Positions 14,010-14,935 of a DNA stretch of 14,935 nucleotides are shown in pieces. Source of the DNA: UBA5266 sp002411545. GTDB lineage: Bacteria; Bacteroidota; Bacteroidia; Bacteroidales; WCHB1-69. The translations under genes were made by a program, and so were the position numbers. Under the pieces are notes generated by a model that saw only the letters and a list, made by a program, of their open reading frames with translations, made no database searches and was not told the origin of the DNA. The stretch lies in the NCBI GenBank assembly GCA_028693085.1, contig JAQUWC010000051.1:1-14935 (forward strand), read 5' to 3'. Every line of letters starts with the position of its first letter. The stretch's first letter is position 1.

Positions 14010-14387
14010 ATGAAAGGATGGACTTATTTTTTTCTATCTGTTTTATGCTTACTTTTATTTTCCTGTCAGAAATATGAAAGTCAAATTAAAGGAACCGTTT
14101 CATATATATCACTTGATGATTCATCTGAATATTTGGCAAAAGGAGCTGTATTGGAAAAGATATTAATTACGGATAAGAGCGAACAAAAAATATCAGCCAT
14201 TAAAGCTGATACGAACGGAAACTTTAGCTTCGAATATGTTACTGCCGGTCAATGGAAAATTAACGGAACTTTTATGATCGATGATGTTATGTACAAAGGA
14301 AGTTCCGAGCTTATAGAAACAAACGGTGAAGACATCAAACACGTTGATTTGATATTACATTTTACAAAAAACATTGCTAACGAATAA
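14010..14387 (+). CDS. Small lipoprotein with carboxypeptidase-regulatory-like fold
   Basis: A 125-residue lipoprotein counted from the ATG at 14010. I prefer this over the upstream TTG at 13989, which lies inside the promoter box. The signal peptide ends L-F-S-C with Cys19. The mature part resembles a beta-sandwich of the carboxypeptidase-regulatory or transthyretin-like type: KGTVSY, then a strand with KILITDKSEQK, then ADTNGNFSFEYVTAGQWKI, where a conserved Asn-Gly-x-F turn is followed by a Gly-x-W/Y-x-I strand. Such domains usually serve as structural or binding modules on the cell surface or in the periplasm. No specific function can be named. It lies 10 bp before the NAD kinase start and shares its promoter, so the two are probably cotranscribed, although no functional link is apparent. 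Confidence 0.75.
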   Translation: MKGWTYFFLSVLCLLLFSCQKYESQIKGTVSYISLDDSSEYLAKGAVLEKILITDKSEQKISAIKADTNGNFSFEYVTAGQWKINGTFMIDDVMYKGSSELIETNGEDIKHVDLILHFTKNIANE

Positions 14388-14397
14388 AATAAATCTT

Positions 14398-14935
14398 ATG
14401 AAAATTACCCTTTTTGGGAAAGCCATACAAAAAACATATTATCCGATTGTTCAGCAAATACTTGATATTTTATCACATCATGCTTCATTTGTTTATATTT
14501 ACAAACCTTTCTATGAAGCCATTAAAGATGAATTAACATTACCTGACAACATTTGTTCGAGTTGCAATCAAGGAACTGAACAGGATACGGATTTTATTTT
14601 TACGCTCGGTGGTGACGGCACTTTCTTAGATGCTTTAAATTTGGTAATCCCAACAGGCATCCCTATGTTAGGTATAAACATCGGAAGGTTGGGTTTTTTA
14701 TCAAGCGTCAACATACACACCCTCGAACAATCACTAATCGATATCAAAAACAACAATTACAGCTTGGAAAAAAGAATGCTGCTTCATTTAGAACCCCAAA
14801 TTAATGGAAAAAACCAATGGGCTTTAAACGATATCTGTATCCAACGTAATGGAACATCAAGTATGATTTCTATTTCTGTACATATCAACGATGAATATTT
14901 AAACACCTATTGGTGCGATGGATTAATCATTGCCA
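14398..14935 (+). CDS. nadK: NAD kinase, N-terminal part (cut by window end)
   Basis: ATG at 14398 opens a frame that is still open at the last base, giving 179 codons; a full bacterial NadK is about 290 residues. It phosphorylates NAD to NADP with ATP, in the cytoplasm. Visible signature: LGGDGTFLDAL with GGDGT at residues 71-75, where the Asp is the catalytic residue, then GINIGRLGFLS (92-102), and ALNDICIQRN (142-151), where most family members have Asn-Glu instead of Asn-Asp. A CDG segment near residues 173-175 leads into the next conserved block, lost at the edge. The N-terminus MKITLFGKAIQ fits the family and has no signal peptide. It follows the small lipoprotein gene by 10 bp. Confidence 0.95.
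   Translation, partial: MKITLFGKAIQKTYYPIVQQILDILSHHASFVYIYKPFYEAIKDELTLPDNICSSCNQGTEQDTDFIFTLGGDGTFLDALNLVIPTGIPMLGINIGRLGFLSSVNIHTLEQSLIDIKNNNYSLEKRMLLHLEPQINGKNQWALNDICIQRNGTSSMISISVHINDEYLNTYWCDGLIIA

Overview
The window looks like an ordinary stretch of chromosome from a low-GC member of the Bacteroidota, probably Bacteroidales-like. The evidence is a GldH-type lipoprotein, a C-terminal type IX secretion (T9SS) sorting domain, a DUF3127 protein, a stand-alone MnmD without its oxidase partner, and TAnnTTTG promoter boxes in front of most transcription units. No phage, plasmid, transposase, CRISPR array, tRNA or rRNA is visible. I did not find a convincing new multi-gene system. The most unusual material is a frameshifted secreted protein gene and several repeat-bearing intergenic gaps.

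Layout, left to right. Positions 1-241 are AT-rich with no gene seen. A small Lys-rich lipoprotein gene lies on the minus strand (242-538). A 534-bp gap follows, with a 22-bp-period repeat around TTGCGCAA. Next is an exported M3-family metallopeptidase (1073-3172, +). A 428-bp gap leads to a LysE-family exporter (3601-4239, +); the only consensus promoter box there is about 230 bp upstream of its start. Converging on it is a minus-strand cluster, probably one operon, read pepE, a dihydroorotate dehydrogenase-like gene, then mnmD (6723 down to 4260).

A second repeat-rich gap (6724-7292) holds a REP-like hairpin, a 10-bp stem-loop and three 21-bp degenerate repeats. It precedes a large secreted protein (7293-9487, +) with a propeller-like N-terminus, an Omp28/thioredoxin-like CGPC region and a T9SS sorting tail. 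Its reading frame is broken near 8240, so it is split into two overlapping frames. A strong intrinsic terminator at 9512-9537 sits 14 bp before a DUF3127 gene (9552-9938, +), which faces the end of another minus-strand operon.

That operon reads PSP1/RicT-like gene, gldH, then a class A penicillin-binding protein (13872 down to 9950), with gaps of 8 and 12 bp. It joins an Fe-S-type regulator, a gliding-associated lipoprotein and a bifunctional peptidoglycan synthase. Divergent from it, a small lipoprotein gene (14010-14387) is followed after 10 bp by the first 179 codons of NAD kinase, cut by the window end.

Functionally the window mixes envelope growth (PBP1A), surface or secreted proteins (T9SS cargo, GldH, three lipoproteins including GldH), peptide breakdown (M3 peptidase, peptidase E) and basic metabolism or RNA modification (NadK, MnmD). 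All family assignments come from motif recognition by eye; no database search was run.
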